A stretch of DNA of 64,000 nt from Rhizodiscina lignyota (lineage: Eukaryota; Ascomycota; Dothideomycetes; Aulographales; Rhizodiscinaceae). The stretch lies in NCBI GenBank assembly GCA_010015805.1, contig ML978123.1, positions 806,001-870,000 on the forward strand, given 5' to 3'. The notes beneath the pieces were generated by a model. That model was given only the letters and a program-made list of their open reading frames with translations. It ran no database searches and was not told the origin of the DNA. Of the stretch, positions 42,901-54,566 are shown in pieces. The position numbers were made by a program, and so were the translations under genes. The stretch's first letter is position 1; each line of letters starts with the position of its first letter.

Positions 42901-43941
42901 GTTTGGCTGACGTATGGTGCGGAGAAGAGATTGCAGTTCTTGAAGGAGTTACAATCCGATACTACCAGTAACTCACCATCGTACTATGAGGCTCATGCAA
43001 CAGCTTCGGACGTTAGATTCTACCTCAAGCCGCAGGTGTCGACATGGATGACATCGCTTCTGGAAAATAGTAAAGGCAATAGGATGCTACACAGAACTAT
43101 AGATCTCCTGACGAATGGTCGTATCCTGGATCCCGACCCCAATTCCAGGCCAACAGCTTCAGAATTGGTCGTCAAAATCCGTGCAATCTTGCAGGCGGAA
43201 GAAGCTTCACTCCACGAGAGCGCTAAATCATCCTCGGACAATACCCCAGTGTGGACTCGTACTTGGGTATCCCTTAAAACAGAGTCGTGTGACAAAGAGG
43301 CTGTGGACAGCGATACCTATTGTCAGTCCGATGTCACCGCATCACCGTCATCTGAGAGCGAGATAAGGCAACAGCATACGGCGAGACCCGATTGCCTTCA
43401 CCCATCAGACTTGGATAGCCTCGGCCATGAGCCGGACGAGATCCCTATCGGACATGCACCATTGAAGCAACTGTGCCCCTATTGCACGGAATTCGGAAGG
43501 CCGAAGTCTCTGAAATATCACATTACAGCTAAACATCGGCTTGCACACCCTCATGAATGCCCAAAGTGTGGTCGCTTATTCAGCCAAAGCGAGCATCTGT
43601 CTACACATCGAAAAGATGGTTGCTTTCCACCTGAAGCTTCGTCTCGACTGTCTTCCGGTTACCACGCTGCTGGGAAAGGGAGCATCACTTCAAATGATGA
43701 TCCTATGCATTCTAACGCATCAGATATACGGTGCAAAATCGATGCGGAGAGCCAATCAATTTCTGCCATTGAAGAATCACCGCCAGAGCCACAATCAATT
43801 AGCACTCATAGCGCTCCCGTGTGTCACACTCATCCGTGTACGGACAGTATTGCTCACCCCCCTGGAGCAAAGGGAATGAGGAGCGGTGGTGTCAAGCGGT
43901 ACCCTCGTGGTCGTACTGGCCCAACAGTGGAGAGTTTTTGA
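39985..43941 (+). CDS. Trypsin-like fold / protein kinase / zinc-finger fusion protein
   Basis: Five exons, 39985-40076, 40132-41594, 41659-42002, 42071-42241 and 42298-43941, give 1237 aa. Order: Ser/Pro-rich N-terminus (1-110); a predicted trypsin-like barrel with His311 (LTVAHVF), Asp434 (DFDWAGL) and Ser525 (PGDSGSLVVD), with a long acidic insert between His and Asp; a linker; a protein kinase (about 655-990) with glycine loop LAEGGFGTVY, Lys694 (FACKRL), Asp796 (HHDIKPANIL) and DFG Asp826, so probably active; then two zinc fingers, C2H2 (1083-1103) and C2HC (1111-1132), and a disordered tail. All four junctions keep frame with good splice sites (introns 55, 64, 68, 56 nt). There is no signal peptide, so it is likely intracellular. 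Substrates are unknown. The barrel could be a regulated protease or an inactive binding module. Confidence 0.8.
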
Positions 43942-44815
43942 ATGATCCTCTCAAATCCAGGACGACAAAGGAAGCCGTACGGAAGGTGATATGTTTGGAA
44001 TCAGGTATCGCTTTTTGGTCATATCTTCGGTTTTTTGTAATTCCTTTCTCGCATTCCGAATAGGTTCCAGCTCAGTTTCCTAAGGAAGGAGACGGATACA
44101 GAGCATGGAAAACCAGCCGGGAGAGAGCCAGGAGAGAGAGTCTCGTATTGATTCATAGGTCGCACGTTATGAATGTTTTGATGGCATTCGGTTATGCACT
44201 TTTGGGTGAATTGATACCCTTGAGTATATCTTAGCATTCTCTTTCCTTTTGCAGCAATTTCCAAACCATACCAGCACCAAAGATATCTTTGTAGTCTCTT
44301 CGCTGCTTTACCGGAAATCTTGGTCATGTAAAATCATCACCACCACCGCCGTGCCTGTGCAAGGACATCAGGAAGTCCACTCTTTACTCGCCCCTTTCGG
44401 TCTTTTTCTTCCTTAATTTTGCAATTGCGTCTCATCTCAGCAGTTATAGTAATGAATACAATATCGTCCGTTCCTCCGCAACAATTTTGTGAACACATCC
44501 GCTTTACCTACTAAATCTGTGAAGCTTTGTTGCCGAATTCAGCGTTGGCATTAATTATCATGCATTGCCGCTCGGCAATTATTTTGGACGGCAGCTCATT
44601 GGTCAAGCGTGCGCCAAGGCAGCTGTGCCACCTCAAGAGTTAAAAGATCCACATTCACTTCCACCACCCTCACTTCTACAAATCCGCCACCCCCAGGAGC
44701 GCGCCATGCCACATCCACTTAAACACTGAAAGTCTACGCCAAATCGCTTTCCAACACCAATTCCTATATCCAACGCGACTTATCGCACGCGACTTGACGT
44801 AAACTCAACGACAAG
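43942..44815. other. Intergenic, right edge of accessory island and PRP6 promoter
   Basis: 874 bp between two plus-strand genes; it holds the 3' UTR of the kinase fusion gene and the PRP6 promoter. The PRP6 leader is C/A-rich (ccaccctcacttctac and similar, about 44664-44790). No gene or RNA was recognised. Confidence 0.5.
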
Positions 44816-47748
44816 ATGTCCGGTCGCAAAGACTTTCTGAACCAGCCCGCGCCAGAAAATTACGTCGCTGGTCTCGGTCGAGGTGCCACCGGCTTCACAA
44901 CACGATCTGATCTCGGTCCTGCGCGCGAGGGACCTAGCGAGGACCAGATTAAAGAGGCGCTTGCCAAACGTGCCGCGCAACTTGGAGCTGCTCCGCCCAC
45001 TGCGTACGGCGCGACCGAGAAGAAAGAGGAAGATGATGACGACGACCGATTCCAGGACCCTGACTCCGAGTTCGGCCTCTTCGCGAATGGCGTCTACGAC
45101 AGGGAGGATGATGAAGCGGACAGGATATACCAGGATGTGGACGAGAAGATGGAGAAGCGGAGGAGGTTGAGAAGGTTAGTCTCCCCGTTACTACACTGCC
45201 CTCATATCCGCCGCTTGTTTAAGTACTTCTTGCGCAAGTATTGGCAGCGTTTTTGTTTCAATCCAGCCGTTAAACGGTGAACAGTATACCGACTTGAGTT
45301 TCGTCCAGGGAAGCACGCGAGAAGAAAGAACGCGATGAATACGAGCGCAACAACCCGAAGATTCAACAACAATTCGCAGACTTGAAGCGCGAGCTCGGCA
45401 GCGTCACCGACGACGAGTGGGCGAATATACCAGAAGTCGGAGATCTGACGGGCAAGAACCGACGGACAAAGCAGAATCTACGCCAGCAAAACAGATTCTA
45501 CGCTGTTCCTGACAGCGTTCTTGCTGGTGCCCGAGATGCGGGCCAATTCGACACGACTCTCAACGATGATGAGCCACCGGCAAATAGGGAGAGCGACGGG
45601 ACCGTCACGAATTTTGCAGACATCGGCGCGGCAAGAGAAAGGGTGCTCCAAGTGAAGCTGGATCAAGCTGGGCAAGGCTCAGGCACAGATTCAGTGGCAG
45701 GAACGTCGACGAACATTGATCCCAAGGGCTATATAACTAATCTTGTCAAGTCGGAGCTCAAGGCCGCCGAAATTCCTGTCGGAGACATCAAGCGAGCGCG
45801 TGTGCTCCTCGAGTCCGTCATCAAGACGAATCCTAAGCATGGCCCTGGCTGGATCGCTGCTGCACGTTTGGAAGAGTTTGCTGGCAAGATTGTGGCTGCT
45901 AGGAACGTCATTGCGCGAGGATGCGAATTCTGTCCGAAGACCGAAGATCTCTGGCTGGAAAGCATTCGACTGAATGAGAAGCGCAACGCCAAAATCATCG
46001 CTGCGAATGCCATCAAGCACAACGACCGCTCTGTGCGACTGTGGATTGCAGCTATGCAATTGGAAACAGAGCCTCGAGATAAGAGGAAGGTTTTGCAGAA
46101 AGCTTTAGTTGCAGTGCCACAGTCTGTTGCCCTCTGGAAGGAAGCTGTCAATCTCGAAGAGAATCCCGCCGATGCACGTCTGATGCTTGCCAAAGCCACT
46201 GAACTCATTCCCCAGTCCGTAGAGCTTTGGCTTGCACTAGCACGTCTGGAGACTCCGGATAACGCCCGTTCCGTACTGAACAAAGCCCGCAAGGCCATAC
46301 CTACGAGCCACGAAATCTGGGTGGCTGCTTGTCGTTTGGAAGAGCAGATGGGCAATACCGGTATGGTCCTGAAGGTCATGGAACGTGGTATCAAATCACT
46401 GGCACGAGAATCAGCCATGCTGAAGCGCGAAGAGTGGATCACGGAAGCCGAGAAATGTGAGGAAGAGGGCGCGATTTTGACGTGTGGTGCAATCATTCGC
46501 GAGACACTTGGATGGGAACTTGACGAAGATGATGACCGCAAAGACATCTGGATGGACGATGCACGTAGCAGCATTGGCAGAGGCAGATATGAGACTGCAC
46601 GTGCAATTTACGCCTACACCCTGCGCGTCTTCCCAACCGGAAAGAGCGTGTGGCTCGCCGCTGCGGATCTAGAACGCAGTCATGGCAGCAAGGAGGCGTT
46701 GTGGAGTGTTCTGGAGAAGGCAGTCGAAGCATGTCCACGTAGTGAAGTGCTGTGGATGCAGCTTGCGCGTGAGAAATGGCAAGCAGGATCAATCGACGAC
46801 GCGAGACGGGTGCTGGCCCAGGCATTCAATCAAAATCCGAACAACGAGGACATCTGGCTCACTGCTGTGAAGCTCGAAGCAGACAACAAGCAGATAGACC
46901 AGGCCAGAACGCTGTTAGACGACGCAAGACGAGAAGCTGGTACAGATCGCGTCTGGATTAAGAGTGTTGCGTTCGAAAGACAACAGGGCAATCCAGATGA
47001 GGCTCTCAATTTGGTGAATGAAGGCCTACAACGCTATCCCAAGGCTGCGAAGCTCTGGATGCAAAAGGGCCAAATTTACGAAGCCCAAAACAAACTGCCC
47101 CAAGCCCGAGAAGCCTACACAACTGGCACGAGAGCCTGCCCAACGTCCGTTCCACTCTGGCTCCTGTTGTCACGCGTCGAGGAGAAGATCGGTGCCGTCG
47201 TCAAGGCGAGATCTGTTCTAGACCGGGCGAGACTGGCTGTGCCTAAGAATGCTCAGCTCTGGACCGAGAGTGTGCGTCTCGAGAGACGAGCGAACAATAA
47301 GGAAGCGGCCCAAAAGCTCATGGCCCAGGCCCTCCAAACCGTCCCTGTCGCCGAATCTGGCATGTTGTGGGTGGAGAGGATATGGTATCTCGAGCCACGC
47401 ACTCAGCGGCGACCACTGGCCGTCGAGAGCGTCCGGAAGGTTGACAACGACGCCGTGCTCTACGTCACCGTCGCGCGCATCTTCTGGGGCGAACGCAAAC
47501 TCGAGAAGGCCGCGACCTGGTTCGAGAAGGCGATCCTGCTCGACGCGGATCTCGGCGATAGCTGGGTCTGGTATTGGAAGTTTCTGAATCAGCACGGCAC
47601 GGAGGAGAAGAGGGCGGAGGTGCTAGCGAAGATTGCACTGGCGGAGCCCAAACATGGCGAGATCTGGCAGGCGGTCAACAAAGCACCTGAGAATGCTGGG
47701 AAGAGCGTTGAGGAGATCCTGAAGCTGGCCGCGGCGAAAGCTGAATGA
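44816..47748 (+). CDS. PRP6: Pre-mRNA splicing factor Prp6 (Prp1)
   Basis: Two exons, 44816-45174 and 45309-47748, give 932 aa. The N-terminal PRP1 domain is plain: MSGRKDFLNQPAPENYVAGL, GRGATGFTTRSDLGPAR, DPDSEFGLFANGVYDREDDE, ADRIYQDVDEKMEKRRRLRR, then RTKQNLRQQNRFYAVPDSVL. From about residue 260 about twenty HAT/TPR-like helical repeats follow (GPGWIAAARLEEFAGKIVAA, LWLESIRLN, VRLWIAAMQLE and so on) to the end. Prp6 bridges U4/U6 and U5 in the tri-snRNP; the length equals the human and fission-yeast proteins. The 134-nt intron is one of the longer ones here and splits an Arg codon (AG|G). Strong core-gene identity makes it a good right-hand boundary for the accessory island. Confidence 0.95.
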
Positions 47749-50700
47749 GCTTGAATTGAGGGGCCAGATGACTCGAGACAAGCGGCTTAGCATTTACTTT
47801 TTTACGTCGGCATACGAGAACGGTTTGGGCGGTCCCCTTGGAACGAGCATGGCGGCCGCGTTGCGAGCGTCAAGCGACAGATCTTCGTCGGTGTGACGTT
47901 GGCAATCAGTGGAGACCGCAGAAGATTGTTCTTAAAAGCTCGTCCTCGCTAAGGTGACAGTGAGGCTCCACCTTGCTCTCAGGGATTGCAGGAGCCACAC
48001 TTTTGGGCAGGGAGCGTTGCAAGGGACATAAGCGTTTTGATATGCAGATGCTCGTAGTAGGCTAGGATGATAGACAAATCAATCAGTAGGCAATTTGCCG
48101 CCCTGAACATGCGAAGAATTTCTCGAAAGCTCCGTCGGTCTGGTTCGCTACTGCCACTAATGCTTTATGCTTAATGCTTAGCTGTGACTATGGACGGCCG
48201 CAAACGCCGCCGCTCGCTCACAAGATGAAGGCATGGCTGGCCTGCATTCCCCTTTCGTCGGTTCTGCTCTCTGACTCTCTGAGTTCACACGTCAGCACGG
48301 GAATCTGTCCCAAATGCTTTAAACGATGCCCACCGTTGTCCCTTAGCGAGACTGCAGGAGGACTGCTGGAGCACGACCCCGATGAGTGGAGAGGAGAGCT
48401 TGACGCCTTCTCTGCCAGCAGCGCGCAACGAGCACGCTTGCGACTCGTGCGCGATTAAAAGATCCCTTTTGCCTTTTAGCACGCTCCCGAAACGGGCGGA
48501 GAAAACGTCCTTCTTGCTGCCTCACCGTAGAGACGCTTCCGCTACCGACCGACGCTATGCGAAATACTGCGGTCCCTGGGCAAAGATCACGGTGCCCGAT
48601 CCATGTCGCCGATCTGGATTGTTCGCTGCCGCGTGCCACGCAGGGAAGACGGCGTGTTCAAGCTTGCCTGCCCTTTTGCCGCGTGCGCGCAAAGACGTGA
48701 GCAGGCATGACGAGAGCAGGCGTCAGAGCCAGGGGACCCGGACGGGGGGACTCGCGAGTCGCTCGCACCATGGTGGTGTGGGTACCATCGGTACCAGAGG
48801 GTACGGAGTTACCTCCTCAGTGGGCGCCTGCTTACCCCGTGTCTCTACTTTGCTCCCCCGGTCGCGCGATGAAATGAGCGGGCGGGAAGAGGGTGAGCAC
48901 GCAACGGGGGACCCGAGCCTAGGGTTTTGGGAGACCCGTCTCCTTGGCACCTTTGCGGTTCGAAGTTCCCATGGCTCACGTTCCTGGCGCGGCGGACGAG
49001 GGAAATTGCAAAGGGATCAATGACGTCTCGCTAGCCACACGCAGGTTATTGTGGCGTGGACATGGAGGGAAAGCCACGCGCAGCCGCGCACCGGAACGGC
49101 TCGCTAGGTGAGCCGCTCTTGTTTAGTGGTGGTTGCGCTAAATCGGGAGAGCGACCAGGTCGCTCGATATCGGAATCGGATGAGGGCGAGGCTTGGCGCG
49201 TTTTGAAGCTAGTTCGCGCTGAATCGTGGGTTGGGCAGCAATGGGAAAACTGAATCTCGTAGGGCAGCGAAGACAGATTCGATAGGGCTATAAATGACAT
49301 GCTCTCGGAAGGAGCGACGATGGCATTGCCAGTTGCGGCTGGCCTGCCCTTGTCTCGCCTGACTCGAGAATGACTCTGTGAATGGGATAGTGGAACTGCG
49401 ATCGTGTCGTGCGTGTGACTGTGGCGACTGTGGATGAGATGCACGGCAGATGCTGATTGGACGAGAGTGTACGATTTACGAGTGGGTACTCAGATGCATT
49501 CTGATATGGCCAGATGTGGCGCCTGAGCGCTGGAATTCTACAGTATGTTCCCCAGCCGCCTCACCTCTCCTCTGCTCAAGCCGCTGCGGAGCCGCAATAT
49601 GCACGCATTGGCCAGAGTCCAAACCATAGATGGTTCTGTTCCTGAATCGCCCCTCACCCCCTTCGTCAAGATTCTCGTCCAAAAAAAAGTTTCTTTCGGC
49701 CGTTCACACGTCAACCCATTCCAACGTCTCATCGCTTCGAACCGAAATCTTAATGCGGAGGTACACTCCGCTTCCATCATCGAACGGACAGTAAGGCTCC
49801 GACCGTTGTCGATCGCCTTTATGACAGGGCCAAGGATGGATCATCCGCGCTCTTTTTTACTTTGGAGATCGGCGTGATTATTGAGGCCCAACCGTAAGTG
49901 CATGGAAGAGTAAAATTACAAACGGTTACCGGAACCGAACGAACATTCCATGATCCCTCCCAATGATACCATTCCCCCTCCGTGTGCCCGAGATACACCG
50001 ACATCCCAATCATTCCCGCGGGCGGGGTACTTCGCGATCGCAAAGCAGTCATACGCGTCCATTCGAGGCGTCGAGTTGGCGTTGGTGAGGCCGGGACGTG
50101 GGTGCGTCGCAAAGTACCGAGGCGAATCAGCCGCGCGCCAGCATGGAAGCGGAAGCGAAAGGCTCTTGAAACACTCTTGGCGATCCTTCCTGCACGCCCT
50201 GAATCGTGAGCAGGACAAGCCTCGATTTTAGCCGACGCAAGCCGGGAACCGGCCAAGCGGCAGTCATCAGGCGGACGCGAGATGCCCGAGACCGAGTTGC
50301 AGACCCGACACCGCCGGGATGAGAATATGTTGCGTGCATATGCGAAAATAAATGCAAAAGCGAAAGCGAAAAAGAGCAACCGAAGGGAACGGGGAGATTA
50401 GGAAAAAGGTGAGAAACGAATACGGCAGAAGATGCGCCATAGCCACCGTGAACAATAAATCGAAAAGCTGTAAACAGGTACACCGGGGTGAAAATGCCCG
50501 ACAACGCTGACCGCCCAGGGGTATTCTTGTGTTGCTCGCAGAAACAGACGATGCTGATTTGACAGACTGCCACCCTATGCGCAAATACAAAGGCGTACGA
50601 TGGTGAACGGAGACGCGCGTGCGGAGAGTAGTAGTCCTCGTCCCACGCACGGCGTTCCAGGAGGACAATAGATGTGGTGAGTACATGATAGTACGAGTGG

Positions 50701-50916
50701 TTCTAGACAAGGAATGTCAGAGTGAGTAGTAGCGCGCTAATGATGGGGTATATGCGATGCTGTGTAAATGCAACAGATAGCCTCCCGGTCGAGATGAATC
50801 TCGAGATGATGATTTGAGCTGGACAATTAGATCAAAAGAAAACGAAATGTAGCAAATTCTAAGTCGTTAGTTGACCTCGAGAGAGATCAAGCAAATGCGA
50901 TGATTGCAGGGCGTAT
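47749..50916. other. 3.2-kb gene-free region between convergent genes
   Basis: Lies between the stops of PRP6 (plus) and the Zn2Cys6 regulator (minus). Frames up to 213 codons exist (for example 48382-49023) but are Arg/Ser-rich without domain or credible splicing. A long convergent gap is unusual here, since other convergent pairs are 30-860 bp apart. A non-coding transcript is possible but not shown. Confidence 0.5.
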
Positions 50917-53900
50917 TCAAGTTGACGGTCCAAAGCTCGAGTGCGCAGACGGCAGTCCGGGTTTGTCGCTGCTCATTCCTGGCACTTCGTATTTATCGTG
51001 TGTCTCCAGCACTTTCCTCAGTGCTGCTTGAAGAATTTCGACGTTGACGGCCATGATGCGTGAAAGCGAGGCCAAATTGGTCATAAGGCTGATCGTACGC
51101 TTCAGTAATTCAATGAGTCGTTTCCCAGGTACGAGGTGGTTCCCATGGCTAGGGCCTAGCCAGGAGAGGTAGGCAGCAGAGAGGACGAGCATGTTTCCGA
51201 ATTGCCTTCAAGTTGAAAAAAGTCAGTAGCTTGCACTCTAAAGTTGAGTAGACCGAGAGATAGCACAAAATCCAAAGAATAAGCGATAGGACAATAACGT
51301 ACGCAAGAGCTGTTCCGTGGATGTTCGTCACCAAGAATCTGTTGGGCAACAGCCCATCAAACGCAATAGTGCTGGAGATGGCAGCATTAATGCACATCTT
51401 TGCAGCTCGGATGATATGAATGTCCTGATCATCCGGGTTCAACCGTTCTGTATTGTCTCGCTTGCTTCCAAGCAGCTCCCTTGGAATATGTTGGTCCTCT
51501 GTTTCCACATCTTGAGCGTTGATCGTCCTAGGCTTCATGTTCTTTATCGCGTGGAAGAGGAAAGGGCGGAGGATAATGTATCGCGCTCCGTAGTATTTTC
51601 CTCGTATCCGCGAGACGTTGATATCGGGCGAAGTTGGATTGTCGTCGCTCCAGCCTCTTAGTGACTGTGGTTTGCCACTCTTATTGATGAACGCCCTCAG
51701 GTCTTCAAGGTTCTCTAGTATCGATCCAGAGCTGCCTGGAGAGAAGACCTGTTCGTTAGTGTACTCTGGCTTCTCCTTCTTCTTCCGATACACGAGACTA
51801 TGCGTCTGGTTGAGGATCTTCCTGAGCTGGATCTGTAGGGAGTAGAAGATGTAGACATCGTGAGCATCAGTCGTATCCGCTGATGTGACATCTTCGAAGA
51901 CATTGTTGGGCAAACCTATCTCGTCTTCGAATCGTCCGATCTTGGGGTCGTCAAAATTCAATTCGGCCCGAATGTCGCTGTCGACTGTGTAAGCTAAAGT
52001 CTTAGTACAATCTCGCTCGCCCAACTAACCTCTCTAGTTGCAGGCACGTCCAAAAGGCAAGCTTCACAAGATCGATGTTCTTGTCCTTCGAGCGATAGTC
52101 GTTCAAGTCCGCCTTATTGAATCTGTCGAGCCGTCAGCTTCGAATATCTTCGATGGAAAAAAGTTTCCTCACTTTTCTTTGAGTCGGAGCCACGCTTTAC
52201 ATGCTTTATCGACCCAAAAGAAACTCTCCATCACTCTGGCCAACTGACCCATGTAGAGGCCCGCGAGAATAAATGCCCACACTTGCAGCAGTTCATCGCC
52301 CCTATTAGGCACAGAGGCAAATAGGTAGATAGTATCCTGTGCTTCTGCAAAGTATGCCAGGCCCGGAATGATGTCGATGTTCCGTGCCTCCTTCTTCACT
52401 GGCATTGGAAGCCCATCGTTCGACGGTGCTCGGCTCATCGAGTCGGAAGGTGCACCGCTCATATGTGGAGATGGTGTCATGCTCATCGTCGCCCTTGATA
52501 CTGTTGGAGAAGGTCGAATCGAGCCAGAAGGAGATGCAGCAGATCGTGGAGGAGTGTGGCTATACGCAACAGACGTACCAGCAGAAGCTGGTCCAGGGAG
52601 CTTTTGTGACTTGTACAGCGCAATTCTTCCCAACGCTAAGACGAGAAGAACAATTGCATTGTTTAAAGTCCGGGCAATTGGTCGATGCCTGGGGAAATGT
52701 CCAAAATCCTCGGCAAATGAATTCGTGTAAGGCGAGCCATATCCTTCGCCACCAAATCGAGACATTCTGGACGAGGTAGATCCACCAGATGTGTCTGTCG
52801 AGTCCATATGATGTGGTGACGAATATGGAGGACCCGGAGCCGCGTAATGCACAATGAACGACTCCAGCATCTTTTTGAACCGTGATCGATCCAGAAATGG
52901 GTGAAGAATATGGAAATTCCTGAAGTAGCTGTCCTCCAAAGTTCTGACTGTCCTTTCATCGAGTCTAAGATAGCCGTCGGTAAGCGGACCGCCACAAATC
53001 TCGTCGTTTTCGACAACATTACTGTCATCACTCGCTGGACTGGGAGCAATGGGTTCATTGATTTGAGGCTTTTCCTCTTTGCCTTTCTCGTCTCCTGTCT
53101 GGCCAATGCCATTAACTCGCAACCAACCTTGCATGTACTCATGCTTGGTGACGGTTGGCTCGTTCTGATGGTGAGATTCCCTGTAGAAGTTTTTAATGTA
53201 AGGCCATGTCCGTAGGTGGTCGACGCTCGTAGTATGGTCAGAGGGCATACCACCCAGACCTTCACTTGTGTTCGCTGGTTCCTGATGCTGGCCCTCAGCA
53301 AAAGTCGACGAGTACCCAGTTGGGACGTGGTTCGTTGGCTGTGCGAAGTTCGCTTCCATAGAAGGTATGTTTTCCGATACAGCACTGCCTGGCGGTACGT
53401 TCGTATCTTCGCTTTCCCCATACTCAAACTCTTCTGCTTTCTGCGACGATGTTGTAGGAGATTTCGCATGGCGTGGCGATTCGTCTTCCCCGGTATCTCG
53501 TATCAGAGAATGCTTTCGCTTCGTGCCACCTTGGCCCGCTTGCATCTCTTTCATCATTTGCTCGATGTTGGTGACTCTTTCCAAAATGTCCAACTGGGTA
53601 CGGTCTTGCCTGTGGTCATGTTAGCCTTGGCTATCTTCGACGTAAGATCCAGACAGACTTACTTTGGCGGTTGCGTCTCCTTGTACTCGCACGGAAGGCC
53701 TTCCTTTTCACAGAACGCGCAGGGTCTTTGCTCGTCGCATTTCTGCTTCCTGTTTCGACACTGCTGGCAAGCCTAGAGCTGTGTCAGCTTGCGGGATACC
53801 AAATCATCCTGGCTGGTCGTACCTGCTGCGCTCGATTGGCCTTCTTCCGAGGGACTGACTGCTGAGCTTGGTGGTGCGTGTATGGAGCTTGGCTGTACTG

Positions 53901-54566
53901 TGGTCCAGCGAACTGCGGCTGTGGATGTCCATATCCGTGGGCCACTTGATGTGGCGGACCGGGTTGTTGATGGTGTGGATGTTGCTGATACTGCTCACCG
54001 TGTGGCAGTATGGGCATGCCATGCGGGGTTCCATGCACCATTCCATTCGGAGGAGGATGCTCTCCATACGGTTGTCCATGAGGATTGTGATGGTCCATAG
54101 GTCCACCAGAGTCCACGGAGGACTGCAGTCCACCAGCAGACACTGGCTGTCGTCCTTCACCTCCAGGATGGACCGGCAGAGGGGCGGAGCGCTGGACACC
54201 AGAGTCGACGGAGTAGGATCTCTGTGGATAAGAAGTTGCTACACCATGGGTAGGTGGACCTGCAGAAGAGTAGCGTGGATCCGAGTGAGTGGTACCAGCG
54301 GGCGGCGAGTTGGAGTTATTAGTGTGCGGGAACGCACGTGGTGGGCCGGCGGGCTGCCGGCTCGAACCATACAATGGCGGCTGTGGACCAGAGGGACGCG
54401 CCTGTGATAGAGGCAATGGAAGCGTGAGGTGGCCTTGGTGGGACACGGCGTGGACAGAGCCAACCTGTTGATGCGGATATGGCCGATGGGGGTGGGATTC
54501 AAACTGTCTGGAGGGGGGCGTTTGTTCTAGATGTGGATGCTTCGCATCCTGATCTCCGGGATCCAT
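50917..54566 (-). CDS. Zn2Cys6 (fungal binuclear cluster) transcription factor
   Basis: Six exons, 53823-54566, 53663-53772, 52173-53609, 52030-52122, 51303-51977 and 50917-51205, give 1115 aa. A His/Pro/Gln/Gly-rich N-terminus (1-240) precedes the cluster ACQQCRNRKQKCDEQRPCAF, with Cys250, 253, 260, 266, 269 and 276, followed by a coiled-coil linker (LDILERVTNIEQMMKEMQ). The central region has the fungal-specific regulatory domain (LEDSYFRNFHILHPFLDRSR, PGLAYFAEAQDTIYLFASVP, FILAGLYMGQLARVMESFFW, LAFWTCLQLESDIRAELNF). The C-terminal part contains NIHGTALAQFGNMLVLSAAY. It is a nuclear DNA-binding regulator whose targets are not deducible. All junctions were placed by frame and family continuity; the 93-nt exon 4 is the least certain. 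Upstream lies a very long gene-free region. Confidence 0.85.

Noticed and set aside
45729-46574. 281-codon minus-strand frame inside PRP6
   Set aside because: Ser/Ala/Arg-rich shadow of the HAT repeats; no independent evidence.
48382-49023. 213-codon frame on the plus strand
   Set aside because: Arg/Ser/Gly-rich with random-looking composition, no start context, no domain; overlapped by equally long frames on the other strand in GC-rich DNA.
50127-50573. 148-codon frame on the minus strand past the regulator's stop
   Set aside because: Overlaps another frame of similar length, Cys/Phe/Ser-rich without domain; probably 3' UTR or intergenic.
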